Origin: Candidatus Pacearchaeota archaeon
GTDB lineage: Archaea; Nanobdellota; Nanobdellia; Pacearchaeales; GW2011-AR1
Assembly (NCBI GenBank): GCA_002687255.1
Contig: NYZR01000053.1
Location: 1 to 6,698, forward strand
Direction: 5' to 3'
DNA: 6,698 nt
The notes beneath the pieces were generated by a model. That model searched no databases and was not told the origin of the DNA. It worked only from the letters and a program-made list of their open reading frames with translations. Each line of letters starts with the position of its first letter. Positions within the stretch are counted from its first letter, which is position 1. Shown here one piece after another: positions 1-6,183 of this stretch. A program made the translations under genes and the position numbers.

Positions 1-634
1 AACCAATCGGACCCATCTCAAACGGTCCCTTAGCGCCAAACCCGGCAGACGTTGGGATTCTCGGACGACCAGCACCCGCCCCGCCAGCAGCAGCCGTACG
101 GCTAGGCACCTGAGAAGCCAACCCGCGCATCGCAGCGTTCTGACGGGTCGACGCCGCAGTCGGATTCAAATGAGGTGAACCCATCGACTGCACCAAACTC
201 GACGAAGCACGTCGCGGCATCGGAATCCCCCGAGTGCCAGGCGGAGGAAACGCCGTCGCCTGAGGCTGCCATCGACCCCGCCCGAACGGACCCATCTGGC
301 CGCCCAACACCTGCTGCACGCCAGCACTCGAACGAGCAGGTACGTGGCCGACGTAAGGTGAACCTGGACCCACAGGTGGACCTGGACCCAACTGCAACGG
401 CGACCTAAATAACGAAGCCGGCTGACCGCCTATCATCGGAGAGGTCAACTGGCCCGCCAACTGACCAACCGGTGGACTGCCGACGACACGTATGTTGCCG
501 TGCAGCGAGGTTGTCGGAGGTACACCACCGCCGCTAGGACCGGCCATGCCTCGGAACACGTTAGCCAACTGCGGTTGACCCGCGGCTTCGAACTGTTGCG
601 CCAACTGTCCTAACAGATCAGCGGGAGTAGCCAT
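1..634 (-). CDS. Pro/Gly-rich low-complexity putative virion protein, C-terminus off the left edge
   Basis: The frame is open from an ATG at 634 to the left edge with no stop, giving 211 codons of an incomplete protein. It begins MATPADLLGQLAQQFEAAG, a short amphipathic helical stretch (about residues 4-30). The rest is rich in Gly, Pro, Ser, Ala and Gln, with a collagen-like patch around residues 82-93 (LGPGPPVGPGSP) and many Arg residues later (about 119-122, 141-142, 170-192). I see no catalytic motif, signal peptide or membrane segment. The start lies 18 bases after the stop of the 886-residue gene, with AGGA about 8 bases upstream of the ATG, so the two are probably cotranscribed. I do not recognise the family. 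From its place directly after a large structural protein I infer a virion or tail-associated component, perhaps a disordered internal protein, but this is weakly supported. The plus-strand reading frame at 175-408 is a shadow of it. Confidence 0.72.
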   Translation of the reverse strand, partial: MATPADLLGQLAQQFEAAGQPQLANVFRGMAGPSGGGVPPTTSLHGNIRVVGSPPVGQLAGQLTSPMIGGQPASLFRSPLQLGPGPPVGPGSPYVGHVPARSSAGVQQVLGGQMGPFGRGRWQPQATAFPPPGTRGIPMPRRASSSLVQSMGSPHLNPTAASTRQNAAMRGLASQVPSRTAAAGGAGAGRPRIPTSAGFGAKGPFEMGPIG

Positions 635-652
635 ATCAGAATCCTAACCTAC

Positions 653-3313
653 TTACCTTGGGGGACCATAACGAGGCCCCGGAGTAGCCACGTTCGGAAA
701 CTCGGTGTAACCCCCGCCAGACCACGTAGACAGCGCCTGATTCACCAAATGGTCGGTGTTCATCACGTCGGCAGGCACGTTCGCCATCAAACCCTCCAAC
801 ACCGGCAACGCAAACGAATCCCGCAGAGTCGCTGCTGTGCGATCCACGCCCGTAGCGAAATCCGGGTAGTTCTTCACGCCAACAGAGTTGAACTGGTCGT
901 ACTGTTCACGGTCCGGATCACCCGGGTTTCCGCCCTGTTTCGTAGTAGCCAACGGGTTGAACCTTGCTGTCGTCCCCTCCGCGGCCATCCATGAACCAAG
1001 TGTTTCCAGATTGTTCGCCCTCACAGGTGCACCAAGGTCATTCAACAACGCTGTAGCAAAATCGTTCGACTGACCCAACTGGCCGGACAAATCTTCCAAA
1101 GTGGTTCGCCGTCCTCCGGGGTCCATCGTGTACCCGGTCGCCTGCGGGGCTACATTGAACAAACCTCCGAACGCGCTTCCGAAATCGAAATCTCCGAACG
1201 CTTCCGGATTGAAACCGGGCACAACTGGATAGATAATCTCGAAACCGGGTGGATCTTCGGGTGGATCCAATCCGGGTGGATCTTCGGGTAGCCAGTCATC
1301 CGGGGGTGGCACCCAGTCCTCTGGGAGATCAATGTCTGGAAAATCGGTTCCCATCCCCGGCGTGGTCACCTCGTCCGGCACGCCACCGTCGGGTGTGTCG
1401 CCGGGGTAGTCGGGAACAAACCCGCCGCCGCCACCGTCGGGTGGTACATACGCGTCGAACATGCCTCCGAAATCAGGGTAAAACTCGGGTTGGATGTTGA
1501 ACTCGGGGTTGAACTGCATCTGCGGAATAAAGACTTGGTTCGCAGATTCCGTAGCCCCCGAATACAAAACCTCGTCGAACAACTCGCCGAACGCTGACGT
1601 GATCTGTTCAGCGTCAGCCTGCGACATGCCAGCCAACACAGGCGCCCACTGCTCGATCGCCTGTTTCGCAGCCACCGCCGCTGCTATACCGCCGCGGGCC
1701 TCCATTTGCTCCATCTGCTCGGCCCTGTAAACATCCTTAGCGTCAGTTATCTTGCGCCACTTCTCGTGGTCCGCCTCGAACTTCGCCTGTTCCTCAGTGA
1801 ACCCAACGCGCTGCAAGGTGATCGCATCCAGTTCGCTTTCGACAGCGAGTTGCTGCAACAACTTGTCGGCAGCGACGGCTTGCTGCTGCAAACCGATGCC
1901 TTCCTGCTGTAAACCGATGGCATCCAACGTCAACTTGATGTCGGATTCGTCGTAATCCAACCCCTTCAGTTGGTTGGCGATCTCGTCTCTATCCAACCCG
2001 AGTCCCGCAAGACGGCGAGTCTGACCGGAAATCTCCAACTGGATGCCCAACCGGTCCGTGTCCAACCGGGTGATCGCATCCGCCACATCGGCAGCAGACC
2101 GACCCAACCGGTCAGCCAAGAACTCGACCTCGGCGAAATCCATGTCCAACGCACGCAGATTCTGGTCCAAGTCAATGTCGGCCCTGTCTCTCGCCGCCGC
2201 TATCTCCGTGGACTGGTAACCGGACTGGGCCAACAGTTCACGGTCAGCCAAATCAAGACCGGTGTTGCGTAACGCCAACTCGTCCAACGCCAGTTCGCGT
2301 GAACGATCCAAGTCCGCTACGTCTTCGCGCACACCCGTAGTAAACGACGCCCCGCGTGCGTAAGCATCACGCAAAGCAGCCTTCAGCGCACGATCAGCCT
2401 GAAGTTCAGTGGCTTCGCGTTCCAACCCGAGTTGCTCGCGTTCCAACGCTATGCGTCCCCCGCCGATGTCTGTTTCCTCGCCGAGCAGCGCTTCACGCGC
2501 CGCCAACAACGTCCGGGTGATCTCATCCAAATCACCCACATCTTCCTTCTGGTAACCGATCTCCGCTTTGCTCAAATCGGTCATCGAAATCTGATCGGCA
2601 ATCGTTGCCAGATCCCGGTTCAGAGAAGCCTCGTCCAAATCGACATCGCCGAGAGTCTGATTCAAATAGTCGATCGCTTCGCCGACACCCGCCGCGTCCA
2701 AGTCGATGCGTTCCTGCTCGATTCCGAGCGACGCCCTCGCCAACCCGACGCGACCCAACAGGTTGTTGGCCTCCGCCCTGTCCAAACCGAGTTGACGGAG
2801 CCGCAACTCCAGTTCCTCACCAGTGATTCTCGACAAGTCCATGTTGGCTGTCGCCGCAGCCAAAATGTTTTCTTCGCGCGCGTCGAGAAGACGAGTGCGT
2901 TCATCCCAGTTCGTGAAATCGACCGGCTCATCGGCAACCGCCACCGCCGACTCGTAACCTATGAGAGAGGACAAACCGGCAATGTCCTGAGCCGACAAAT
3001 CCTTTGCCAAAGCCGTGGCACCAGACACGATGTCGCGGCCGATCTGGCCTACAACCGCCGGATCCGCGGGCAAATCCCCGGGCGGCAGCGGCACCCACCG
3101 GCCCGGCGGGTCATCGGTTTCGTACTCTACCTGCGACTCCCAGTAACTACCCGGCGGAGGATCGACCGGAGGTTGATCCCCACCGGGGGTTATGGGAACA
3201 CCGTTACCTTCAGGCAAAGTCCCAGCCGGTGCCTCACCCATCCCCGGAGGAATCATCGGCGTGAACTCGCCCACGAACCCAATGTTGTTACGGCCAAGGT
3301 CGCGTTTTACCAT
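653..3313 (-). CDS. Large virion structural protein with long helical region and C-terminal lysozyme-like domain
   Basis: An 886-residue protein with four visible zones. Residues about 20-82 are a Pro/Gly-rich acidic segment. Residues about 135-545 are almost entirely helix-forming, rich in Leu, Asp, Glu, Ala and Arg, with recurring LGLDR/LGIEQ-type units, and probably form a long coiled coil. Residues about 598-730 are a Gly/Pro/Asp-rich flexible linker (PPDGGGGG, EDPPG repeats). Residues about 745-868 form a compact domain with the pattern NNLETLGSWMAAEG, then FNPLATT, FNSVGVKNYPDFATG and a final helix. I recognise that pattern from lysozyme/transglycosylase-like domains in phage and actinobacterial proteins; E779 in AEG is the candidate catalytic acid. 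The ATG overlaps the stop of the adaptor gene (ATGGTAA, 7 bases), indicating translational coupling. Following an adaptor, this is likely an ejection, inner-core or tail protein carrying a cell-wall hydrolase. A tape-measure-like or tail-needle role is an alternative. No transmembrane segment is evident. Confidence 0.85.
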   Translation of the reverse strand: MVKRDLGRNNIGFVGEFTPMIPPGMGEAPAGTLPEGNGVPITPGGDQPPVDPPPGSYWESQVEYETDDPPGRWVPLPPGDLPADPAVVGQIGRDIVSGATALAKDLSAQDIAGLSSLIGYESAVAVADEPVDFTNWDERTRLLDAREENILAAATANMDLSRITGEELELRLRQLGLDRAEANNLLGRVGLARASLGIEQERIDLDAAGVGEAIDYLNQTLGDVDLDEASLNRDLATIADQISMTDLSKAEIGYQKEDVGDLDEITRTLLAAREALLGEETDIGGGRIALEREQLGLEREATELQADRALKAALRDAYARGASFTTGVREDVADLDRSRELALDELALRNTGLDLADRELLAQSGYQSTEIAAARDRADIDLDQNLRALDMDFAEVEFLADRLGRSAADVADAITRLDTDRLGIQLEISGQTRRLAGLGLDRDEIANQLKGLDYDESDIKLTLDAIGLQQEGIGLQQQAVAADKLLQQLAVESELDAITLQRVGFTEEQAKFEADHEKWRKITDAKDVYRAEQMEQMEARGGIAAAVAAKQAIEQWAPVLAGMSQADAEQITSAFGELFDEVLYSGATESANQVFIPQMQFNPEFNIQPEFYPDFGGMFDAYVPPDGGGGGFVPDYPGDTPDGGVPDEVTTPGMGTDFPDIDLPEDWVPPPDDWLPEDPPGLDPPEDPPGFEIIYPVVPGFNPEAFGDFDFGSAFGGLFNVAPQATGYTMDPGGRRTTLEDLSGQLGQSNDFATALLNDLGAPVRANNLETLGSWMAAEGTTARFNPLATTKQGGNPGDPDREQYDQFNSVGVKNYPDFATGVDRTAATLRDSFALPVLEGLMANVPADVMNTDHLVNQALSTWSGGGYTEFPNVATPGPRYGPPR
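1245..1289 (-). repeat. Short in-frame direct repeat encoding EDPPG units in the linker
   Basis: An identical 18-base sequence (ccgggtggatcttcgggt on the plus strand) occurs at 1245-1262 and 1272-1289, a 27-base period. In the minus-strand gene it encodes the repeated PEDPPG units at about residues 675-691. The period is a multiple of three, so gain or loss of a unit would change linker length without shifting the frame. Confidence 0.8.
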
Positions 3314-3993
3314 TCGCTACCCCACAACCACCCCGGCACATACGTTTGACCAACCTGAATGAAATCCCCCTGATCCGTCCACCGGCGAGTCCGATCCTGC
3401 ATCTCAGTCAACGTGTCCATGTACAACGCACGGGCTTCCTGCCAGCGGGGATCACGGTCCTTACGCAAAGCGACCATCTCACAATACGTCGTCGCCAAAT
3501 CTTCGTAACCAGCCGGGACAGGAACAGTCGACGAGTCGGCTGTTCCATCAGTCGCCAAATCAGTGGAATGCTGATAATAGAACACCTTCAACGTGCCCGC
3601 CTCGGAAGGAGTCGGGTACAACACAACCTTCAACGAAGGCGGATACCCCCACATTGTGTAAAACGTGGGATACCCCTTCGACGTGGTTTGCGACGACCAC
3701 CACACCGTGTCCATCGAGTTGAAATCCCTGTACTCAAGTGGGTACACATTTGACGACGCTGTAGGACGCCACTCAACCCTGTGGACACGCAGCGTGTCCG
3801 TAGGCAACGTGTACTCCTGCGTGTCAGCAGACACCGAAATAGACGACGTTGATTGCAGAGTCTCAGACCGGCGTGAAATGTCGCGGGCAGCCTCGTTGAT
3901 CCACGTACGCAACTCAGCGTCGGTCCACTGACCGGAAGTTGTTTCGTCGAGTTTGTTTCGTACGTCTGTTAGAATCGAAGTGAGAGTAGCCAT
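3307..3993 (-). CDS. Head-tail adaptor (connector) protein, podovirus/SU10-adaptor-like
   Basis: A 228-residue protein. The N-terminus (MATLTSILTDVRNKLDE, then WTDAELRTWINEAARDISRR at residues 23-42) matches the helical opening of phage adaptor proteins that sit under the portal ring, in which an acidic/aromatic turn precedes a 'xWINEAxRDIxRR' helix. A beta-rich middle follows (QEYTLPTDTLRVHRVEW, residues 59-75; LKVVLYPTPSEAGTLKVFYYQ region, 121-141). A helical C-terminal half (about 160-204, AGYEDLATTYCEMVALRK) and a Trp-rich tail (GWLWGSEW) complete it. This layout and length fit the family of podovirus adaptors resembling phage SU10 and P22 gp4-like connectors. The start is 9 bases after the phosphoesterase stop, with no strong ribosome-binding site, so it may rely on coupling. 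Its stop overlaps the start of the 886-residue gene. The assignment rests on remembered family patterns, not on a search. Confidence 0.75.
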   Translation of the reverse strand: MATLTSILTDVRNKLDETTSGQWTDAELRTWINEAARDISRRSETLQSTSSISVSADTQEYTLPTDTLRVHRVEWRPTASSNVYPLEYRDFNSMDTVWWSSQTTSKGYPTFYTMWGYPPSLKVVLYPTPSEAGTLKVFYYQHSTDLATDGTADSSTVPVPAGYEDLATTYCEMVALRKDRDPRWQEARALYMDTLTEMQDRTRRWTDQGDFIQVGQTYVPGWLWGSEW

Positions 3994-4002
3994 GCAGCCA
4001 TG

Positions 4003-5094
4003 TTACCAGCGTTCAGATTTGCGGTCCCCGACGAGTATAGGCGCTTGCCACACCACGCCGTTACCCGGAACTGTAACCCAAAGAGCCTGCTGCGGTGGTT
4101 CAAACCCGAAGTTCATCGTCGAGGCAAACTCGTCGAACCCTTTCGTTGAACCGTTCACAATCAACCCGTTGGACGCAGCCTGAATCAACTGGTGCCAATG
4201 ACCGCAAACCATGATGTCAAACGGGGTACCCATCGCCTCGTAGTTTTGCAGTTTCTTGGCGCGCATTCGTAGCAGGGGCGGCCAGAGTCCACCGATCCCC
4301 TGACCGCCCCGCGCCTGATCTCCATGAGTCAACAGATAAGTCGTGTCGTACACCGGAACGATCGCATCTGTTGACTCTGGTATCTGAAACGATACACGGT
4401 CATCTTCTTTGAACATGAGCGCCAACTGGTGAGCCAGAAACCAGTCGAAGTTGTCGCGTGCCCTTAGTTTCGACCGTGGCTTACGGGTCCTGCGAGAATG
4501 GTTGCCGACCACGCACGGCACATGCACCTTGCCGAACTCGTCGGCCAGCATTCCGATACCAGAAGCGATGTGTTCCGACCAGAACAACAACGACCCCAGC
4601 ATCGTGTCCTCGTTCGTTTCGGTCAGTTCATCATGGATGTCTCCCGAGAAAATGTCTCCACCGAGGAACAACACAACACCGTCGTAATCCAACCCAGACA
4701 AGTAGTTACGGGTTAGAACCACTACCTTGTCGAAAAACCTTTTCAATCGCTTTACTGCTATCTTGCGGTCATAGGCGTTCACGTCGTTCATTTCCTCGGG
4801 ACGCACCACCTCGTCGAAATGGCAATCCGACAACGCCACACAGATCGTGCCCACCGAATCCCTCTTGGCTCGACGCGGCGTCAGCCACTTCGGAGTCGAC
4901 GACAGTTTCGACTGCAAACCACGGAACACCCGCAGTTCCTTCGACAACTCGACGAGTTCGCTTTCAGCCTTCACCAACGCAGCCTTAGCGACATCGCGGT
5001 CAGCGCGGACCTGCGCTACCTGAGTAGCGGAAACAAAGTCGGCGAGATCAGGTGTATCTGCGTCTGAAGTGTTCAATCTTGGCTTCCGTCGCAT
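4003..5094 (-). CDS. Calcineurin-like metallophosphoesterase, phage type, with N-terminal coiled coil
   Basis: From the ATG at 5094 the protein has 363 residues. All core motifs of the calcineurin-like metallophosphoesterase fold are present in order: SDCHFD (D90, H92), GGDIFSGD (D147), VGNHSR (N198, H199), THGDQ (H257) and GHWHQ (H299, H301). These residues normally bind two metal ions and hydrolyse phosphomono- or diesters. The usual acidic residue after GNH is Ser here. Other stretches (RPEEMNDVNAYD, GDIHDELTETNE, RTRKPRSK, VNGSTKGFDEFA, FEPPQQALWV) are typical of a metallophosphoesterase group I know from phages and prophages. Residues about 26-63 look like a coiled coil. The start is uncertain: an ATG at 5145 adds 17 atypical residues, whereas a TTG at 5076 has GGAAG 6 bases upstream. 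The substrate is unknown; a nuclease role in DNA processing is possible. It overlaps the preceding gene by 47 bases in a different frame. Confidence 0.9.
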   Translation of the reverse strand: MRRKPRLNTSDADTPDLADFVSATQVAQVRADRDVAKAALVKAESELVELSKELRVFRGLQSKLSSTPKWLTPRRAKRDSVGTICVALSDCHFDEVVRPEEMNDVNAYDRKIAVKRLKRFFDKVVVLTRNYLSGLDYDGVVLFLGGDIFSGDIHDELTETNEDTMLGSLLFWSEHIASGIGMLADEFGKVHVPCVVGNHSRRTRKPRSKLRARDNFDWFLAHQLALMFKEDDRVSFQIPESTDAIVPVYDTTYLLTHGDQARGGQGIGGLWPPLLRMRAKKLQNYEAMGTPFDIMVCGHWHQLIQAASNGLIVNGSTKGFDEFASTMNFGFEPPQQALWVTVPGNGVVWQAPILVGDRKSERW

Positions 5095-5263
5095 CAGCGA
5101 ACCCGATTTTGTGCAACCAGTGAACAACCTTGCGGCTACCCACATGGCCCATGCTCAAAATCTGTTCCTTCACATCGTCGGGGAGTTCCGTCTCCGCCCA
5201 CATTGTCGAAGGACGACGGTAGGCATCGGCGAACTCCGCCAACGACTGCTGTTTAGAGGCCAT
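5048..5263 (-). CDS. Small helix-turn-helix-like protein
   Basis: A 71-residue protein starting MASKQQSLAEFADAYRR. The C-terminal part (about residues 28-69: LPDDVKEQIL, then SRKVVHWLHKIGF, then ATEAKIEHFRRRY) has the spacing of a small helix-turn-helix domain: a first helix after 'LP', a 'xxVxxWLxxxGF' turn region, and a final basic helix ending HFRRR that would contact DNA. Such modules occur in small terminase-like and regulator proteins. The ATG at 5263 is preferred because GGAGGT lies 5 bases upstream; a longer frame starting at 5323 reads back into the endolysin gene with atypical residues. It overlaps the endolysin stop by 11 bases and runs 47 bases into the phosphoesterase gene. I infer that it works with the phosphoesterase, possibly as its DNA-binding partner. 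A stand-alone regulator or terminase-like function cannot be excluded. Confidence 0.75.
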   Translation of the reverse strand: MASKQQSLAEFADAYRRPSTMWAETELPDDVKEQILSMGHVGSRKVVHWLHKIGFADATEAKIEHFRRRYT

Positions 5264-5975
5264 TCGGCACCTCCGGTTTCCACATAGCCACCCACGAGTT
5301 GGCGCCCACCACGCCGTCGACAACGAGAAGGCACGCCCGTTGAAGCCCTTTTACCGCACGCCTAGTTTTCCTGCCGAACACACCATCAGGGTTGCCGCAG
5401 TTGAAATCGAGAGCATTCAACCGGTTCTGCACCACCCGTACATCATCCCCCCTTGAACCCCGCCTCAGCGGAGACAACGCGATTCTGCGACCCACACCGG
5501 TGACAGCCAACGTGATCTGATCCCAGTCGGTTTTCGCATCAGCCTGTTTCGTATCCGGGTACGCGTTGCAAGGAAACCAACCGTCAGCGTCACGGGGTTG
5601 AAAATGCCACCATTCGCCCCTGACCGTGGGGCGTATCCCGTACCGTCTCGCAACCTCAGTCACCGACTTCTGCGAAATGCCGTTCCATTTCGTGATCCGC
5701 AGATCAACAGCGTACGAAAACCCGTCGGGTTGTTCCTGATGAAACGAACCGCGGAAAAACCCGTCGGGACGCAACCAGTCCGGGTTCGCGGCAAGGTTGC
5801 CCTTGCCAGCCTTGTACCGGTCATACAACCATTTCTGCGCCGCATACGACCTGCACGCAGACACCACTTTGACCTTGTTGGCGATCCGGCCGTCGGCAAA
5901 GAAATGGTTGAGTCGTTCCTTGAACCGTGGATGAAGCAGGCTCAAGTCGACATGGCCGCCTGTTACTGGGATCAT
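5253..5975 (-). CDS. Endolysin: M15 zinc D,D-carboxypeptidase/L,D-peptidase with C-terminal peptidoglycan-binding domain
   Basis: A 240-residue two-domain protein. The N-terminal domain (about residues 1-135) is a VanY/M15-type zinc peptidase: ACRSYAAQ (R42), the metal-binding pair in SFHQEQPDGFSYAVD (H79, D91), and EWWHFQ (E121 catalytic base, H124 third ligand). Enzymes of this family cut peptide bonds in the peptidoglycan stem or cross-link. The C-terminal domain (about 169-232) matches PG_binding_1: LRRGSRGDDVRVVQNRL, then PDGVFGRKTRRAV and DGVVGANSW. There is no signal peptide, so release would normally need a holin, which is not visible here. The ATG at 5975 is chosen because AGGTGG lies just upstream and the start falls 7 bases after the stop of the 57-residue gene. 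A TTG at 6026 would add 17 residues overlapping that gene. The H79-D91 spacing is wider than the classic seven residues. Confidence 0.92.
   Translation of the reverse strand: MIPVTGGHVDLSLLHPRFKERLNHFFADGRIANKVKVVSACRSYAAQKWLYDRYKAGKGNLAANPDWLRPDGFFRGSFHQEQPDGFSYAVDLRITKWNGISQKSVTEVARRYGIRPTVRGEWWHFQPRDADGWFPCNAYPDTKQADAKTDWDQITLAVTGVGRRIALSPLRRGSRGDDVRVVQNRLNALDFNCGNPDGVFGRKTRRAVKGLQRACLLVVDGVVGANSWVAMWKPEVPNGL
5269..5274 (-). promoter_or_regulatory. Ribosome-binding site of the small helix-turn-helix gene
   Basis: GGAGGT on the minus strand, 5 bases upstream of the ATG at 5263 and lying inside the endolysin coding sequence. It is the strongest Shine-Dalgarno match in the window and decides the start of the 71-residue protein. 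Confidence 0.75.
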
Positions 5976-5978
5976 CAA

Positions 5979-5984
5979 CCACCT
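5979..5984 (-). promoter_or_regulatory. Ribosome-binding site of the endolysin gene
   Basis: AGGTGG on the minus strand, with its AGG 6 bases before the ATG at 5975. It overlaps the TAG stop of the 57-residue gene, suggesting coupled translation, and supports the ATG at 5975 over the upstream TTG at 6026. Confidence 0.6.
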
Positions 5985-6156
5985 ATTCGCCGTGATCTGC
6001 CCACATGTCTTTACGGGACTCGACAATCATCTTAGCAGACTCGTACTCATAGGCGAGGTCAACGAGGTTGCCGTTCTCGAACACGCCGTAACGGGTTGAT
6101 ACGAGTCCGGCACCCAGCATCACAGGCATCGTCTTGATCTCATGGTCTACTACCAT
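5983..6156 (-). CDS. Small hypothetical protein (57 residues)
   Basis: An ATG at 6156 opens a 57-codon frame ending in TAG at 5983-5985. It begins MVVDHEIKTMPVMLGAGLV, continues STRYGVFENGNLVDLAYEYE and ends in a charged helix-like stretch (SAKMIVESRKDMWADHGE). An in-frame TAG lies 18 bases upstream of the ATG, so the frame cannot be much longer. The gene fills the space between the beta-rich virion protein (27-base gap) and the endolysin (7-base gap), as expected for a real gene in this tightly packed operon. The residue mix is ordinary for a folded soluble protein. The MPVMLGAGLV stretch is hydrophobic but too short for a membrane span, so I see no support for a holin. No clear ribosome-binding site is visible. 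I do not recognise the family. Confidence 0.65.
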   Translation of the reverse strand: MVVDHEIKTMPVMLGAGLVSTRYGVFENGNLVDLAYEYESAKMIVESRKDMWADHGE

Positions 6157-6183
6157 GCACCAAAGGCTAACCTACGGATGCGT

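Noticed and set aside
635..652. Possible terminator or promoter in the gap between the 886-residue gene and the left-edge gene
   Set aside because: The 18-base gap has no inverted repeat or T-run and is fully used by the ribosome-binding region of the next gene.
2432..3349. Plus-strand open frame of 305 codons opposite the 886-residue gene
   Set aside because: It lies wholly antisense to a long, coherent coding region. Its translation is rich in Arg, Gln and Pro with no domain pattern, and openness follows from the codon choice of the minus-strand gene.
3346..3753. Plus-strand open frame of 135 codons opposite the adaptor gene
   Set aside because: It is a shadow frame: no protein-like pattern, no ribosome-binding site, and the opposite strand gives a recognisable adaptor.
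4458..4988. Plus-strand open frame of 176 codons opposite the phosphoesterase gene
   Set aside because: The translation is Arg/Pro/Ser/Thr-biased and antisense to a gene with intact catalytic motifs, so it is not a real gene.
5264..5323. Longer N-terminus of the small helix-turn-helix protein starting at 5323
   Set aside because: The extra 20 residues (Trp/Arg/Cys-rich) are an out-of-frame reading of the endolysin end, and GGAGGT lies just before the ATG at 5263.
5976..6026. Upstream TTG start at 6026 for the endolysin
   Set aside because: It would overlap the 57-residue gene by 44 bases. The ATG at 5975 has an AGGTGG ribosome-binding site and starts cleanly after that gene's stop.
5598..6035. 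Plus-strand open frame of 145 codons opposite the endolysin gene
   Set aside because: It is antisense to the M15 peptidase and ends inside the small 57-residue gene; no motif or start signal supports it.
6157..6183. Possible regulatory element in the 27-base gap before the 57-residue gene
   Set aside because: No hairpin, promoter hexamers or repeat is visible; it looks like an ordinary short spacer.
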